Shown here piece after piece: positions 12,047 to 22,807 of a stretch of DNA of 64,000 nt (position 1 is its first letter; the number at the start of each line of letters is the position of its first letter). This DNA is from Terana coerulea (Eukaryota > Basidiomycota > Agaricomycetes > Polyporales > Phanerochaetaceae): positions 1-64,000 of the forward strand of contig JAKOGH010000856.1 in NCBI GenBank assembly GCA_024811115.1, written 5' to 3'. The notes under the pieces were generated by a model, which did not search any database, had not been told where the DNA came from, and saw nothing but the letters and a program-made list of their open reading frames with translations. A program made the position numbers and the translations under genes.

Positions 12047-12606
12047 GCGGGCATAACATGCAACGTCCATAAATACACCAGCCTGTACAGCCTCTGCGGC
12101 AATTCGAATGGTCGCAATATGGATGGATTCGGTCCACTTAGCGCAGGAACGACTGGCAGGAGTGGAGCATGCTTTTCAAGTTGACAGTCGTCGGGCGCCG
12201 TGACAACCACTGTATCCGACATGGAGACCAATGACACAGCCTGGAAATTACTGAGGTTAAGTGATGGACAATGAACGAGCCAGGCGACCACGTACCCCAG
12301 TGAGATCACGAATACGGCTAGGAAATATACAAACTGACGCAAATAAGTCTCCAGTCGTTCGTTTCCCACGCTCCCGAGCGACTCGCGCTGCGAGACAGAC
12401 AAGGACGACGCATAGAATGACACCGGTAGCACTATGTAAGAGGTCTTGCGGAACTTGTTCCTGTAATGTGTCAGATTTCGGTATTTTAGTGTTATTAAGG
12501 TACCGTTACTATGCTTACTGCACCCGGACACCACTCGTAGCGTATATAGGTCACTCACATACTTGTACCTATCCCTTACGCGTTTGCACCCTCTCGGGTG
12601 CTGCAC
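12047..12606 (-). other. Segment shared with 35.39-35.48 kb; possible gene relic
   Basis: The strand around 12068-12105 (TCCATAAATACACCAG followed by GTACAGCCTC) is nearly repeated in the same orientation at 35403-35440. On the minus strand the first gives IAAEAVQAGVFMDVACYA and the second YAEAVRAGVFMEIGCHV, which looks like a conserved exon. I cannot name the family. The 333-bp repeat cuts it on the left. Confidence 0.35.
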
Positions 12607-12649
12607 ACCATCACTCTTACCGTTCTCGACGTTATGCGCAGTGCCTGCG

Positions 12650-13390
12650 CCGTCCCCAAGACCTTATTTTGATATATGGGCCATCTGGAAAACCCCTCCT
12701 TCTAATCTGTGGTTTATACTTCTTTTTAGTGCTAAGTTGTCTATTATGCTCTTTTCTACTTTTTGTGAAAATGCTTTTTGAAATATAGCTCATTTAGCTA
12801 ATTTACCTCCATTAGCTTGCTAAACAGTTTTTTGCCTTTTTAACATTCTAACCCACTACTTGTTAGTGGCTTTTTATCACCTAACTGACTTTTCATCACT
12901 TACCAATGCCGTATTACATGCTTTCATTAGCTTATTTACCAAGTTTTTTTTGCCTAATTTCTCACTATTTCATGTTTTATCAATAGTTTATCATTATCTT
13001 CTTACTTATTTGCTTGTTATTTGTGCTACATTTACGACATTACTTAGAGCTTATGACACTTATTTTGCTATTGCTTTTATTTATTATTTAAACCCTTATT
13101 ATTATATTGTTTTCAGCTAATTTAGTTCTTTCCCTCGCTTTTTTGCTAATCAGCTAATATACATACTTATACCATTACACTTTTAGAGTTAATACAGCTC
13201 TATATAACTGCCAAAAAGGAGCTGCTTATGTTTGGATTGTCTATTTTTAAAAATATGACAGCCACAATTGAACAACAAGTTGTAATCACTTTTAAATATT
13301 ATAACAGCTCTAAAAGAGTGACTGATGCATTCTGTATGTTTTTGTTAATGGGTTGGGCTAAAAAGGACAATTATAAAACATAAACACAAT
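12650..13390. other. AT-rich island
   Basis: About 700 bases, very AT-rich, with repeated TTAGCTAA and TTAGCTTA words and long T runs. The frames in it are hydrophobic only because of composition. It may be old transposon DNA or the 3' flank of the hAT element. Confidence 0.5.
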
Positions 13391-13394
13391 GCAC

Positions 13395-13464
13395 ACACAT
13401 GGACTTGAACTCAGGACCACCTCAGTTAACTCACTCAGAAGGTTAACAACTGCACCATAGCAGC
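13395..13464 (-). repeat. tRNA-like sequence, possible SINE head
   Basis: On the minus strand GCTGCTATGGTGCAGTTGTT resembles a tRNA 5' end with an A box, and AGTTCAAGTCC 45 bases later resembles a B box (GGTTCGAATCC). The acceptor and T stems do not pair properly, so this is not a functional tRNA gene. A degenerate tRNA or the head of a tRNA-derived SINE fits better. Confidence 0.35.
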
Positions 13465-13796
13465 TTGATTTTGTCCTTGCACACATCATTTATGACCTAC
13501 CAGGCCTGTTGAAGCGCCTCAATGTCTCTGAAGCCTTCGCATTTGGCATCACCTTCATCCCCTCAGTCCTCCATCTCTAACCGAAGCGCGTCAGCTGCGT
13601 CGCGATCACCACGCACCTAGTGCATGGCAGCAGGTCTGAAGGCGTTTGCCATGCCGGCAGGCCGGCAGAGCCAGCAGACGCCAGTGGCAGAGGGTGGCAG
13701 GCGGTTTGGCAGCCATTGCAGTGCGTCCGAAGGGTACTAGCATGTTTTATAGGTGTCTACTATGTTCTCTACTGTATAGATAGCCATGTACTTCCT

Positions 13797-16700
13797 TTAA
13801 AAACCCCGGGATTTAATGAGATCTTCAATATTCCACTCTCCTGCAGCTGAAGGAGCCTTCTCATGAACGCGCAGGTCCTCTTCAAATACAGCAGGACCAC
13901 GTCCAGCAAGCACAGTATCCAGCTCCTTCAGGGAATATGACTCGCTTATACTCATTGAAGACCGCACCTTGTTTAGGAACTTGATCTCGTCCACTGTCCG
14001 GCCCTCCTTATAGTCCTCCTCATCCAACTTCTGCAGCTTTTCAAATGATCGCTCAAGCGCGGCCTCGACAGACTTCGGCATCATTGGACGCTGGCATTGT
14101 CGAGGTTGGCGTCTTCCATCAGCTCCATTACTGCATCGACATCAATGCCTTGTTCGGGGCACGTGTGCATATGAGCATAGCAGCGCCGCACTGTTTCCCT
14201 TCAGCACGCTTTCGTTCGTGAACAATGTCTCAGTAGTGACCATGAAGCATGCCTTGAGTCATGAGAGAGTCGACTGAAAGGGCCGTACGTCTTGTGCCCT
14301 GGATCATGTTGAGGTGAGAATAGAATCGCTCAATTTCCCGGCATGAGGAACAATGGCGCCCATACGAAGTGCGAGAGATTTGATGAGCCGATCCTTTGCT
14401 CGGATAGAAAGCTCAGTCCACCACTTCTCTGCATCCTTCAAACCACCTTGGAACAGTGCTTTTGCTAAGTTGTAGTCTTGTAAATCTACAGCAAGCTGAG
14501 TTGCAGCAACTTCATTCCACCTGAGCTTCTTGGCAAGTTTCAGAGCAATTTGCAGGACGTCAGCAAAGGTGCGGGAAAGCTTGCCCGGAGAGATCGCAAG
14601 CTTCCGGCATAGAGGATGGAGATAGAGGGCGAGGAAGTAGATGTCGTTGTTGATCAAATGGAAGCCCTTCATGAACTGCTGGCGAGCAAAAGAGGGAATC
14701 CAGGGTCATCTCCGGGTGCTGCCTTGAGGCCTTCGAGCGTCTTCGCACACTTGAGCAATTCAATCATGCAGTCTGCGAGAGATGCGTCTCGGGACTCAGT
14801 GTTCCCAATCATATCTACAACTGGCTTTGTAAAGCGAATGAGCTGCACATTCAGATCCCAATGGTTTGGTTGGTACAGAACTGTGCTGATGACATCAGCA
14901 GAGACTGGAGAGAAGCTGTTGGTCTTCACTCGAGCGTCTTCTCGGTCGCAAATCAATCGAAGGCAGTGCCTAATGTTCATGGAGTCAGCACCGCAGAGAA
15001 AGTCCATGGAACTTGACATACTGATGCTCGTATGCCTATAGCTTGCAGTACCAGTGTATACCATCTTGAATCAGTGTGCGTCTTCAATTCTCTTGTAATC
15101 CCAGCTTGAGCAACCACCTCGGAGAGCTGTCCACCCCAGTAGTGTGAGCACTGGAAGAACGAGACAATTTTGGCATTGCGGGAGATCACTGTTTTCATTA
15201 CAAAGTGCGAACAGATCCATCCACAAATAGAGTTTGCCTTGTGAAGAAAGCAGAAGGTTGTCTGGGAAAAGGTCAGATCAGACCCTGTGAAATATGGTAG
15301 AATCCAGATCAAACACTTACAACAACCCGCGGGAACTTCTTCTCAAAGAGGTTCCTATATGCACGCATTGTAGTCGGATCGTCGCTGATGGCAGCGATGA
15401 GCTGCTTCTCATCCACACTCATAGATCCCATTGCCTCCTCCACCGTAGCCATAATATTCTTTGCTGTCCTACGCTCTCCTGTCAGGTCCTTCAAGCCAAG
15501 AATGCTTGGGGTCGTGTTTCGTTCACAGGCCAAGGTGGCGTACAGGCTCCAATGAAGAAGATCTTCCCACCCATCGACCAGAATAGTAAGGCAATGGCGG
15601 TGACTGAGTCTCTCTATCTCCAGTCCAAGGACACGTATGTCTTCAGCTGGAAGCAAGGTCTAACTGATAGTGTATGCGCTTGGAACTTCATAGGAACCTC
15701 GTAAAGCAGCGCAGAACTCAATGAGAAATGGATTGTCGGCGGCAGCAAATGGTAGGCGTCCGTACACCAGAAATCTACCATCACGGAGCTGATTAGGTTT
15801 GAATGCCTACAGTTTGTCACAAATTTCCCTCAGCGCTAGTCTACAGCGCTTAGAGTGTAACATCAAGTCACGGGACACGTTACCCAGTCATCACAACAGC
15901 ATTACAAGATGCTGATCAGTTGGCCATGCGACGGACGCATGGTTATCAGGGATATGCCTCATACAGACATAGGATCATGGACTCAGTTCTGGATTCGTTC
16001 TAGACTATGACCTCACTATGAGGTCACTATGACATCGTGTACTGGTAGTATACAGTAGCTAGATTAGAACATCTAGATAGTGTTGATGTTAGCATGATAG
16101 CTAGGTCAGATCTGATAAGGGAGTTAGAGCGGTGGTATGCTCTGGAGCCTTAGTCAGACATCACCTGACTGTATCAGTCAGCATATGGTATTGGAGGTCT
16201 TAGATAGTGTCTGGGGTCCTCTACACATGTATATAAGGAGGCTGGTCTGTGGGCTAAACTCCCAGACTCAACAACATCGTTGATTCATATCCACTCTACT
16301 AGCTCTACTCAAGCCCCTCTGCTTTCCCCACCTATTTCAAGTTATCCCAGCAGGTGAGTATTGTAGTTTTGTGATACAGTTTGTGAGAACGAGAACATAC
16401 CGAACAAGGGACAGATTGGCCTTCTCGGTTTCTTTGTCCGTGAGAGGCCGATCAAGGTATCCGGTGACATCTGAAGCCAGCTGCAGCCGTTTACAGCTGT
16501 CCATCTTTGTAGCCTCCTCGGCTCCATCTTCATTAGTGCTAGGGTCTGCCTGTGAAGGTGACAAGACTGAGTACTGCACTGGAGTAGAGCTCGCTTCGTC
16601 GGGCGCCCCACTTTGTTTAGAAGAAGGGCTCCGGCCTTTTTCTTGATTTCTGCGAGCCCAGTCCCCAAACAGGCCTTGAACAGATGCTCTAAGAGGCGGT

Positions 16701-16836
16701 TGTCTTGGTGCTCAATGGAGTCAGCATCACAGTAGTTGCAGGCATAGAGATATCTTCCACTTTGATTTTGCTTCTTCTCCTTCTTTATATAGTGCTTCTG
16801 TATAAAATCTTGAATTCTTGTAGAGATTTTCGCCAT
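13797..16836 (-). pseudogene. hAT-family transposase (BED zinc finger / DUF659 type), broken
   Basis: Reading leftward: MAKISTRIQDFIQKHYIKKE and a BED-like finger (CNYCDADSIEHQ...LLEHLFKAC), GYLDRPLTDKETEKANLSL, NPFLIEFCAALRGSYEVPSA (DUF659), CLTILVDGWEDLLHWSLYA, LKTHTDSRWYTLVLQAI, then AKDRLIKSLALRMGA and WNIEDLIKSRGF near the end. These are the landmarks of a DUF659-type hAT transposase, which cuts and pastes DNA using an RNase H-like domain. The frame changes repeatedly; some changes may be introns. Roughly 500 bases of LTR-like DNA sit inside at 15856-16352. TGGCAG/GCCGGCA-rich stretches at 13640-13720 and 17095-17165 may be subterminal repeats; exact ends and the 8-bp duplication were not found. 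Confidence 0.6.
15856..16352 (+). mobile_element. LTR-like insertion inside the hAT transposase (candidate solo LTR)
   Basis: It begins TGTAACATCAAGTCACGG and ends TTATCCCAGCA, so it has the TG...CA ends of an LTR. It contains a TATATAAGG box at about 16230 and interrupts the transposase between its LVRYVL and LPFAAADNPF parts. No 5-bp target duplication was seen at these boundaries, so the ends may be off by a few bases or the flanks mutated. An intron of the host gene overlaps this interval and could explain part of it. Confidence 0.4.
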
Positions 16837-17322
16837 AATGTAAGCTATACACGGGCTTCTAGCGACAAGGGAGGTGTGCTATCAAACTTGCAGCTCGCTG
16901 CTCCTACCCCAAAGTGGTATGCCGAGCGTTGCCGCGCGCCATCAGACCCGATTTGAGCTCACGAGCCGATGTCATTGAACATGTTACAAGCAGCGCATTG
17001 ATGCGGGTATTTTGGTGGAATCTACAGTTACAATTTGCTATCTCATCTTGTACGAACTACGCTTTTTGAGGCCCTGCCACCCTCTACCAGGTCTATATCC
17101 GTCTGCCAGCCGGCACTGCCATGCCAGCACTGCCATGCCAGCACTGCCGGCAGGCGGGATGGCAGGATTTGCCAAGCGCTCTACACGCACCCCATCAGGA
17201 CCCAAGCGACACTTCACGACAACGGAGGGCCAGGTGATGGATAGAGCAAGGCCGTGAAGGGAGGGGCTCTCCTACAAACGAGGACGTGGTCGTCTCGCCG
17301 CATCCACCGCTGCTACTCAGTA

Positions 17323-17986
17323 GTGTTGCCAAAGTTCAGTTCAGTTCGGTGGTTCAGAACCAGAACTGATGAACCGAACCATGTGGTTCAGTTCAGTTCG
17401 GTTCTGGTTCAGCCTCTAGGTAACTTGGTTCGGTTCTTGGTTTGGGGCATAGCTGTCACACCCCAAACCAAGTTCGAACTGGTTCAACCATGAACCATGT
17501 ATATGTTATGTAGTGTATTTTACTGGGATTCATAGAGAAAAGTACATGAACTTACTTACTGTAGCATGTTTAAACTATATTTTCATTATTGTGCTTGTAA
17601 ACTGAGCACCAAATGTTGCTCTGCTTATGTTTTGGTGTATACATGATACCATCAATAGCTGCCAAAAATGGCAACTGGCAGCCTCTATCAGACGCTGAGC
17701 TTCAAAATATCATAATATAAGGCTTTTGCACTATACAAACCCTTCTAGATGTCAATATATAACTCTATTATGATTTACCATTGCAATTATACTGATTTGA
17801 CAGAGTAAAGCAGATATATACATGGTTCAATGGTTCAAACCAGTTCAAACCCTGAACTGAACTGACCGAACCAGTTCACACTGGTTCAGTTCAGTTCGGT
17901 TCTGGTTCAGCTACTAAACACTTGGTTCTGATTCTGGTTCTGACAAAAATGGGCCCGAACTGAACTAAACTGAACTTTGGCAACAC
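17323..17986. mobile_element. 664-bp MITE-like element made of GGTTCAGTTC words
   Basis: The left end GTGTTGCCAAAGTTCAGTT is mirrored at the right end, with TA on both sides (17321-17322 and 17987-17988). Both arms are packed with GGTTCAGTTCAGTTCGG-type repeats in either orientation; the centre is AT-rich and non-coding. A TA target and long inverted ends suggest a Tc1/mariner-related non-autonomous element. The matching flanking bases (AGTAG/CTACT) make the exact boundary uncertain by a few bases. Confidence 0.6.
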
Positions 17987-18099
17987 TACTACCCAGAACC
18001 GTCCACAACTGTGCATGCACGGCTTATGGACAGTGGTTTTATAAGTGGGCACCACACAGCCCCCTGGAGTAACAAATGATGCGTGCGAACGCCTGCGTA

Positions 18100-18548
18100 G
18101 TCAAGCACAACACAACATGCCCAACGCTGGCAGGGCGAGTGTGACGCCGACGCACAAGAAGCCGGGCGTGCATAACACGACGCGTACCATACGAACGGCG
18201 GTACGACGACGCACACATGGCAGTAACGGACGCTGCATAACGCCATCGCCGGGCGTGTGGACGCGGCAAAGCACGGCACACACAGGCCGACGTAGCGAGC
18301 GCACCGCCGCTACAAAGGGCCGACGCACGACCCAAGGACCAGAGCAGCAAGATACACAGGCGCTGACATCGAAGAATGCAGCATGCGCACCACGCCGATG
18401 CCGGCGCGGGACGTGGCGAAGCATGACGCGCGCAGACCGACGCAGGAAGCGATACCGACATACAAGAGCCGGTGCGTACAGCACGACGCCGTATGATACG
18501 CAGGGCGGGACAACGGCGCACACATGTACAGTGCCGACGGACGCGCAC
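18100..18548. repeat. ~150-bp tandem repeat array, left part
   Basis: Marker words recur about every 150 bases: AAGAAGCCGG near 18158, CAAAGGGCCG near 18313 and CAAGAGCCGG near 18462, each after a GCGAAGCA or GCAAAGCA word. The array is GC-rich and continues on the other side of the copia element at 25532. Units differ at many positions, so it is old. Open frames across it arise from the repeat. Confidence 0.6.
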
Positions 18549-18990
18549 TAACAAAGATATGCGCTGATATCTGAGTTCGCAAGGGTCCGGCTCGCAAGGC
18601 GGACGCGCGCGAGGCTAACAGACGGACGGTCAGTCCGAAGCTCAGAGTATGGGAAAGTCTCGATGTATGTATTCACCTAACAGACGGACGGTCAGTCCGA
18701 ACTACAGCAGTATGTGAGTATATGACGTGTCCGTGAGAACGAAGGGCTACGCACGCTCGAGTATGGGAAAGTCTCGAGAGTGCTCGAACGAGAGAGTGCT
18801 CGAACGGAGAGAGTGGGTATATAAGAGAGTGATCGGTTGCTCGTAGCGAGCCTAGAAATTAAGGGACAGGGACGGAGAACGAGTCAGGGGTAAACGAAAC
18901 AAAGTCCGTACTAGGGAATCGATAGACCTTGTGGCGCTGATGCGCCGATGCGCCAGGGCGTCTATGCGCACTCAGTCTCCAACTTCGACA
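18549..18990 (-). repeat. Copia 3' LTR (442 bp)
   Basis: On the minus strand it begins TGTCGAAGTTGG and ends TTTGTTA. It contains the duplicated AACAGACGGACGGTCAGTCC word and a TATATAAGAG box. It is 12 bases longer than the other LTR because GAGTGCTCGAAC-type words near 18775-18815 are duplicated. A purine tract (AAGGGAG on the minus strand) precedes it. Confidence 0.9.
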
Positions 18991-21217
18991 CTCCCTTCAA
19001 GCCTTTGCGAGGCCTAAGGCAGAAGCGAAGTGCTTGGCCTTCATCGAAGGGAGCGCCTTCGTAAGGGTATCAGCGACCATATCGTCGGTGAGGGCAGTAG
19101 ACGACGGTGAGGTTTTTGGTATGGTAGCGAATGAAATGAAAACGAATGTCGATATGTTTAGTGCGAGAGTGGAAGCGGTCGTCCTTGGCTAGGGCGATGG
19201 CGCTTTGGTTGTCCGAATAGAGCGTCGTCAGCGTCGGAGGGCATGAGCCAGACCTCAGTGAGGTAGCTGCGCAGCCAGAGCGCCTCCTTCGCAGCATATG
19301 CGAGAGCGACATACTCGGCCTCAGAAGTCGACTGTGCCACAATTTCCTGTCGTTTCGACGACCAGGAAACGGCACCGCCGATGAGGAAAGCATAGCCTGA
19401 GATGGCCTGACGTCCTTCGGTACTCATACCGTCGGGCGTCGGAGCAGCCAACCAAGGGCTCGCTGCTATCACCTCCAAGAGTGAGAGCGAAGTCGCGCGT
19501 GCCCTTGAGGTACGCGTAGACGCGACGGAGTTGGTTCCAGTGGTGCATACCCGGGTTCTCCGAGAGCGCGCGAGCTGAGAGACGGCGTATGAGATGTCGG
19601 GTCGAGAGCGACTGCGGCATACACAGCGCCAAGTGCCTGACGATAGGGCTTATGACGCATGGCGGCAACCTCCTCCGGGGTGGACGCACAGTCATCCTTG
19701 GACAACTGCACATGCGGGTCCATCGGATAGCGAGCGGCTTGATGTCCTCAAACCGTACCGACTGATGATCTGGTCGATGTAAGCACGTTGAGAGAACGAA
19801 ATCGTATGCTTCTCAAGGTCACGAGTGATGGCCATACCAAGCAGCCAGCGAAGATCCTCGAGTGGCGTCGCCTGGACGTGCGAGTCGATCTTGTTGCTCA
19901 TGTGCTGGAGAATCTTTGCCTCTGGAGCAATGAGAGTGAGGTCATCAACGTGGGCAGAGATGATGGCGATATGCCCGCCAGGAAGGTGCCGAAAGAATAC
20001 GGCGTGGTCGTGTTCGAACGAGTAAGACCGCGAGTCGGCCATAATCCCGAAGGACCAAAGCCCAGCGCCGGCCTGCCTGCTTCAACCCATAGAGCGCAAC
20101 CTTGAGATGAAGGACTTGACCAGGCCTGATGCCTTTGAGGGTCACAGCCGGCGGCGGACGCATGTAGATGGTCTCGTCGGGCTTCAGTCGCCCATGGAGG
20201 AAGGCCGATCGGATGTCTTTCTGGCCCAAGAAGTAACTGAGTCGAGCGGCCAGAGCTGCGTTCGCACGCTGCGAAGACATCTTCGCCACCGGAGCGAAGG
20301 TATCGTCTGAGAAGAAGTCGATTCCTCGACTTGAGTGAATCCTTGTGCAACGCAGACGTGCGCCGGAAGGCTGAAATAGCGCTCAGCGCATCGAGCTTCG
20401 CCTTGTAGACCCAGCGAGAGCCAATGACATTCGCACCATCAGGAGGATCAGCGTACTCCCAGGAATCGCGAGACAGGAGTCGAGAGACCTCGTCGTCCAT
20501 AGCGTCCTGCCACTGAGGTGCGTACTGACCGCGAAGAGCTTCCTGGTGTGTTCGGGGATCGAGACCTAGCATCTCAGAGTGAGCTGCTTCAAGGTTTGCC
20601 TCCAGGACGTGAACATCCTCGTTGACTTCATCGCCAGAGATCGCTGTACCACCCTGCAGAGTGCGAATTCTCACCGAGCGGCCGAAGGGGTGGGGAAGGG
20701 TCAAAGGATTTAGGCGAAGGCCGAGGAGTGTCATCGTTATCAGAGTTCTGCTCCTTGACTGAAATGTCGTCGCGTGCATCGTCCGGGACGTTGTCAAGAC
20801 TGCAATCCTCCCCTTCAAGGAGTGGAACCTCCTGAGACGAGAAGGTGACATCGCGCTCGACTGAGATCTTGCGCTGAGACGGCCAGTAGACGCGATAGCC
20901 ATTCGACGTCGAATCGAAGCCAAGCCAACGGCACTCGACTGCACGCGCATCGATCTTGCTCGCATCCTTGAGCTTGACGAAGCAGATTGACCCAAAGGGG
21001 TGCGCGTCGGACAGGTCGGGCTTCTTCCCGAAGCGGCGCTCGAAGGGCGTAGCGAAATCGATCCCAGAATGGGAGTACGATTGAAAAGCCAGACGGCATG
21101 CTGCATAGCCTCACCCCAGAGTGTGCGAGGCAAGCCCGACGAGATGAGGAGGGCGCGGACAATGTTCAGGATCGTACCGTGAGTTCGCTCGGCGGAGCCA
21201 TTGTGCTGAGGCGTGTC

Positions 21218-21410
21218 TGTCAAAACAAGGGGTCAGCGGGTGGGAACGTCGGCGGCGGGAAGGCAAACGCGCGAGCGTTCACATTACATTTCGAGTCGCT
21301 ATGTAGTCTAGTGAGTCACATCCGATAAATCCGATGTAAATAAGAATAAACAGAGAGCGCACGAGGCGCCCATGAGTTCAAGCTCGACAACTCAACCAAT
21401 AAATTCAACA
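21218..21410 (-). repeat. LTR of nested element, left
   Basis: 193 bp; the 3' LTR in element orientation, preceded on the minus strand by a purine-rich GCAGGGGTG tract. Confidence 0.85.
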
Positions 21411-21469
21411 CACCCCTGCGAGCGAAGAATGAAAGGGCAACGCAGGGCTCACAATGCACCCCTGCAAAC

Positions 21470-22560
21470 TACCAACCCTCATCATAAATCTCCATGACCT
21501 TCTCCAGGGACTTGACAGCAGCAGTGTGCGCTTCAACAACCTTCGCAGTCTCAGTACGTGCCTGCGGGCAGTTGGCCTGATAGTGGCCCTTCTCGCCACA
21601 GTTGTAGCACGTGATGCGAAGCGAGCTTCGAGGCGGCAGCATCCGGCTGGCCTGAAGGCTTCGTTGACTTCTTGGGCTTGGCGACAGCGACGGAGGCAAC
21701 ATCCTCAGATTCTTCAGAAGCGGCGGCGACAACGTGGCGGGACTCCTCGTTCAGGAGACGTGAGATGACTCCATGTAAGTCAAGCTGGTCAGAGGGGTGG
21801 CATCGAGGGTGACGACAAACGTGTCGTAGGTGCGCGGCAGACCCATGGTGAGCGCGAGGATAATGTCTTCGTCCTCGACAGTAACACCAACACTGCGAGG
21901 CGATGGGCGAGGTTCGGACCTCAGCGATCCACTGCAACATGGGCTGATCGGTCTTCATCTTCATAGTAAGGAAGCGGCGGCGAAGGGCGAGTCGGGTGGC
22001 AAGACCACGTGCACGATGCACTCGGATCAGCTCGTCGATGATCTCGGACGCAAGCGAGCTGAAGCAATGCGCGAGCTGGTCTTCTTGACATGGAGAATGA
22101 TCTCCGCCCTCCCCTCCCTATTCTTCCTGTCCCATTCCTTCACTCCCTTGGAGCTCGGCCCGGTCAAGGGCCTCGACTCATGCCCAAAAGCCACATCCTC
22201 TGCCCCCTTCCTTGTCAGCAACGCCTCGATGAGGATGATCCACACCTCAAAGTTGGTGTTGCTCAGCTTCGAACACCTGATTTCTCTCCCATGGTATATG
22301 ACGACAGCGGCGGCTAGCGACGGCGACGATGGTGCTGGTTTTGGCTCCAGCGGGCGGTTACGGCGACAGTCCGGCCGCCCCGGTGGCACGTGACGGCGGC
22401 GGCGACAACGACGAAGCGAAGTTCGACACTCGCACGGACAACAACGGCGCGGCGGACGACTTCGGCCTCGTCCAGGCAAACGACGATGACGGTGAACGAC
22501 TTCGGCCTCGTTCAGGCAAACGACGGCGACGGCGACGGCGGTAAGTGACTTCGGCCTCAC
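21470..22560 (-). pseudogene. Gag of nested element (copia-type gag, CCHC zinc knuckle)
   Basis: On the minus strand: REIRCSKLSNTNFEVWIILI and WDRKNREGRAEIILHVKK, then VHRARGLATRLALRRRFLTM and MKTDQPMLQWIAEVRT, then CYNCGEKGHYQANCPQ, all typical of copia gag (UBN2 type). The three parts lie in three frames, so at least two frameshifts are present. The 5' end sits in a 40-49-bp tandem repeat at 22458-22560 (GACTTCGGCCTCGT...CAGGCAAACGACG). Confidence 0.75.
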
Positions 22561-22613
22561 TTGGGCGGTTGTGGCAGCGCTCGGGACGGCTTCGACGGGG
22601 TATTGCGCGTTTG

Positions 22614-22807
22614 TGTCAAAACAAGGGGTCGCGCGGGTGGGAACGTCGGCGGCGGGAAGGCAAACGCGCGAGCGTTCACATTACATTTCGAGTCGCTATG
22701 TAGTCTAGTGAGTCACATCCGATAAATCCGATGTAAATAAGAATAAACAGAGAGCGCACAAGGCGCCCATGAGTTCAAGCTCGACAACTCAACCAATAAA
22801 TTCAACA
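22614..22807 (-). repeat. LTR of nested element, right
   Basis: 194 bp; the 5' LTR in element orientation. Differs from the left copy by about three changes (for example CACAAGG versus CACGAGG). Confidence 0.85.

Larger units (their letters stand above)
21218..22807 (-). mobile_element. Nested gag-only LTR retrotransposon (1.59 kb)
   Basis: Direct repeats of 193 and 194 bp (21218-21410, 22614-22807) start TGTCAAAACAAGG and end ATTCAACA, flanked by the 5-bp target duplication GTGTC (21213-21217 and 22808-22812). The ~1.2-kb interior encodes only gag with a zinc knuckle; no protease, integrase or reverse transcriptase remains. This resembles the TR-GAG class described in plants. It must move using another element's enzymes. 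LTRs differ at only a few bases, so it is young and younger than the host copia. Confidence 0.85.

Noticed and set aside
12860..13120. Hydrophobic 86-aa frame
   Set aside because: Phe/Tyr/Leu content comes from the AT-rich island; no start context or homologous features.
13395..13464. Functional tRNA gene
   Set aside because: Box A and B are present but the acceptor and T stems do not pair.
18039..18597. Overlapping Cys/Arg-rich frames of up to 171 codons
   Set aside because: They arise from the ~150-bp tandem repeat and recur out of frame in the right-hand array.
21218..22807. Recent tandem duplication rather than a transposon
   Set aside because: The 193/194-bp direct repeats have TG...CA ends and a matching 5-bp target duplication, which fits LTR insertion.
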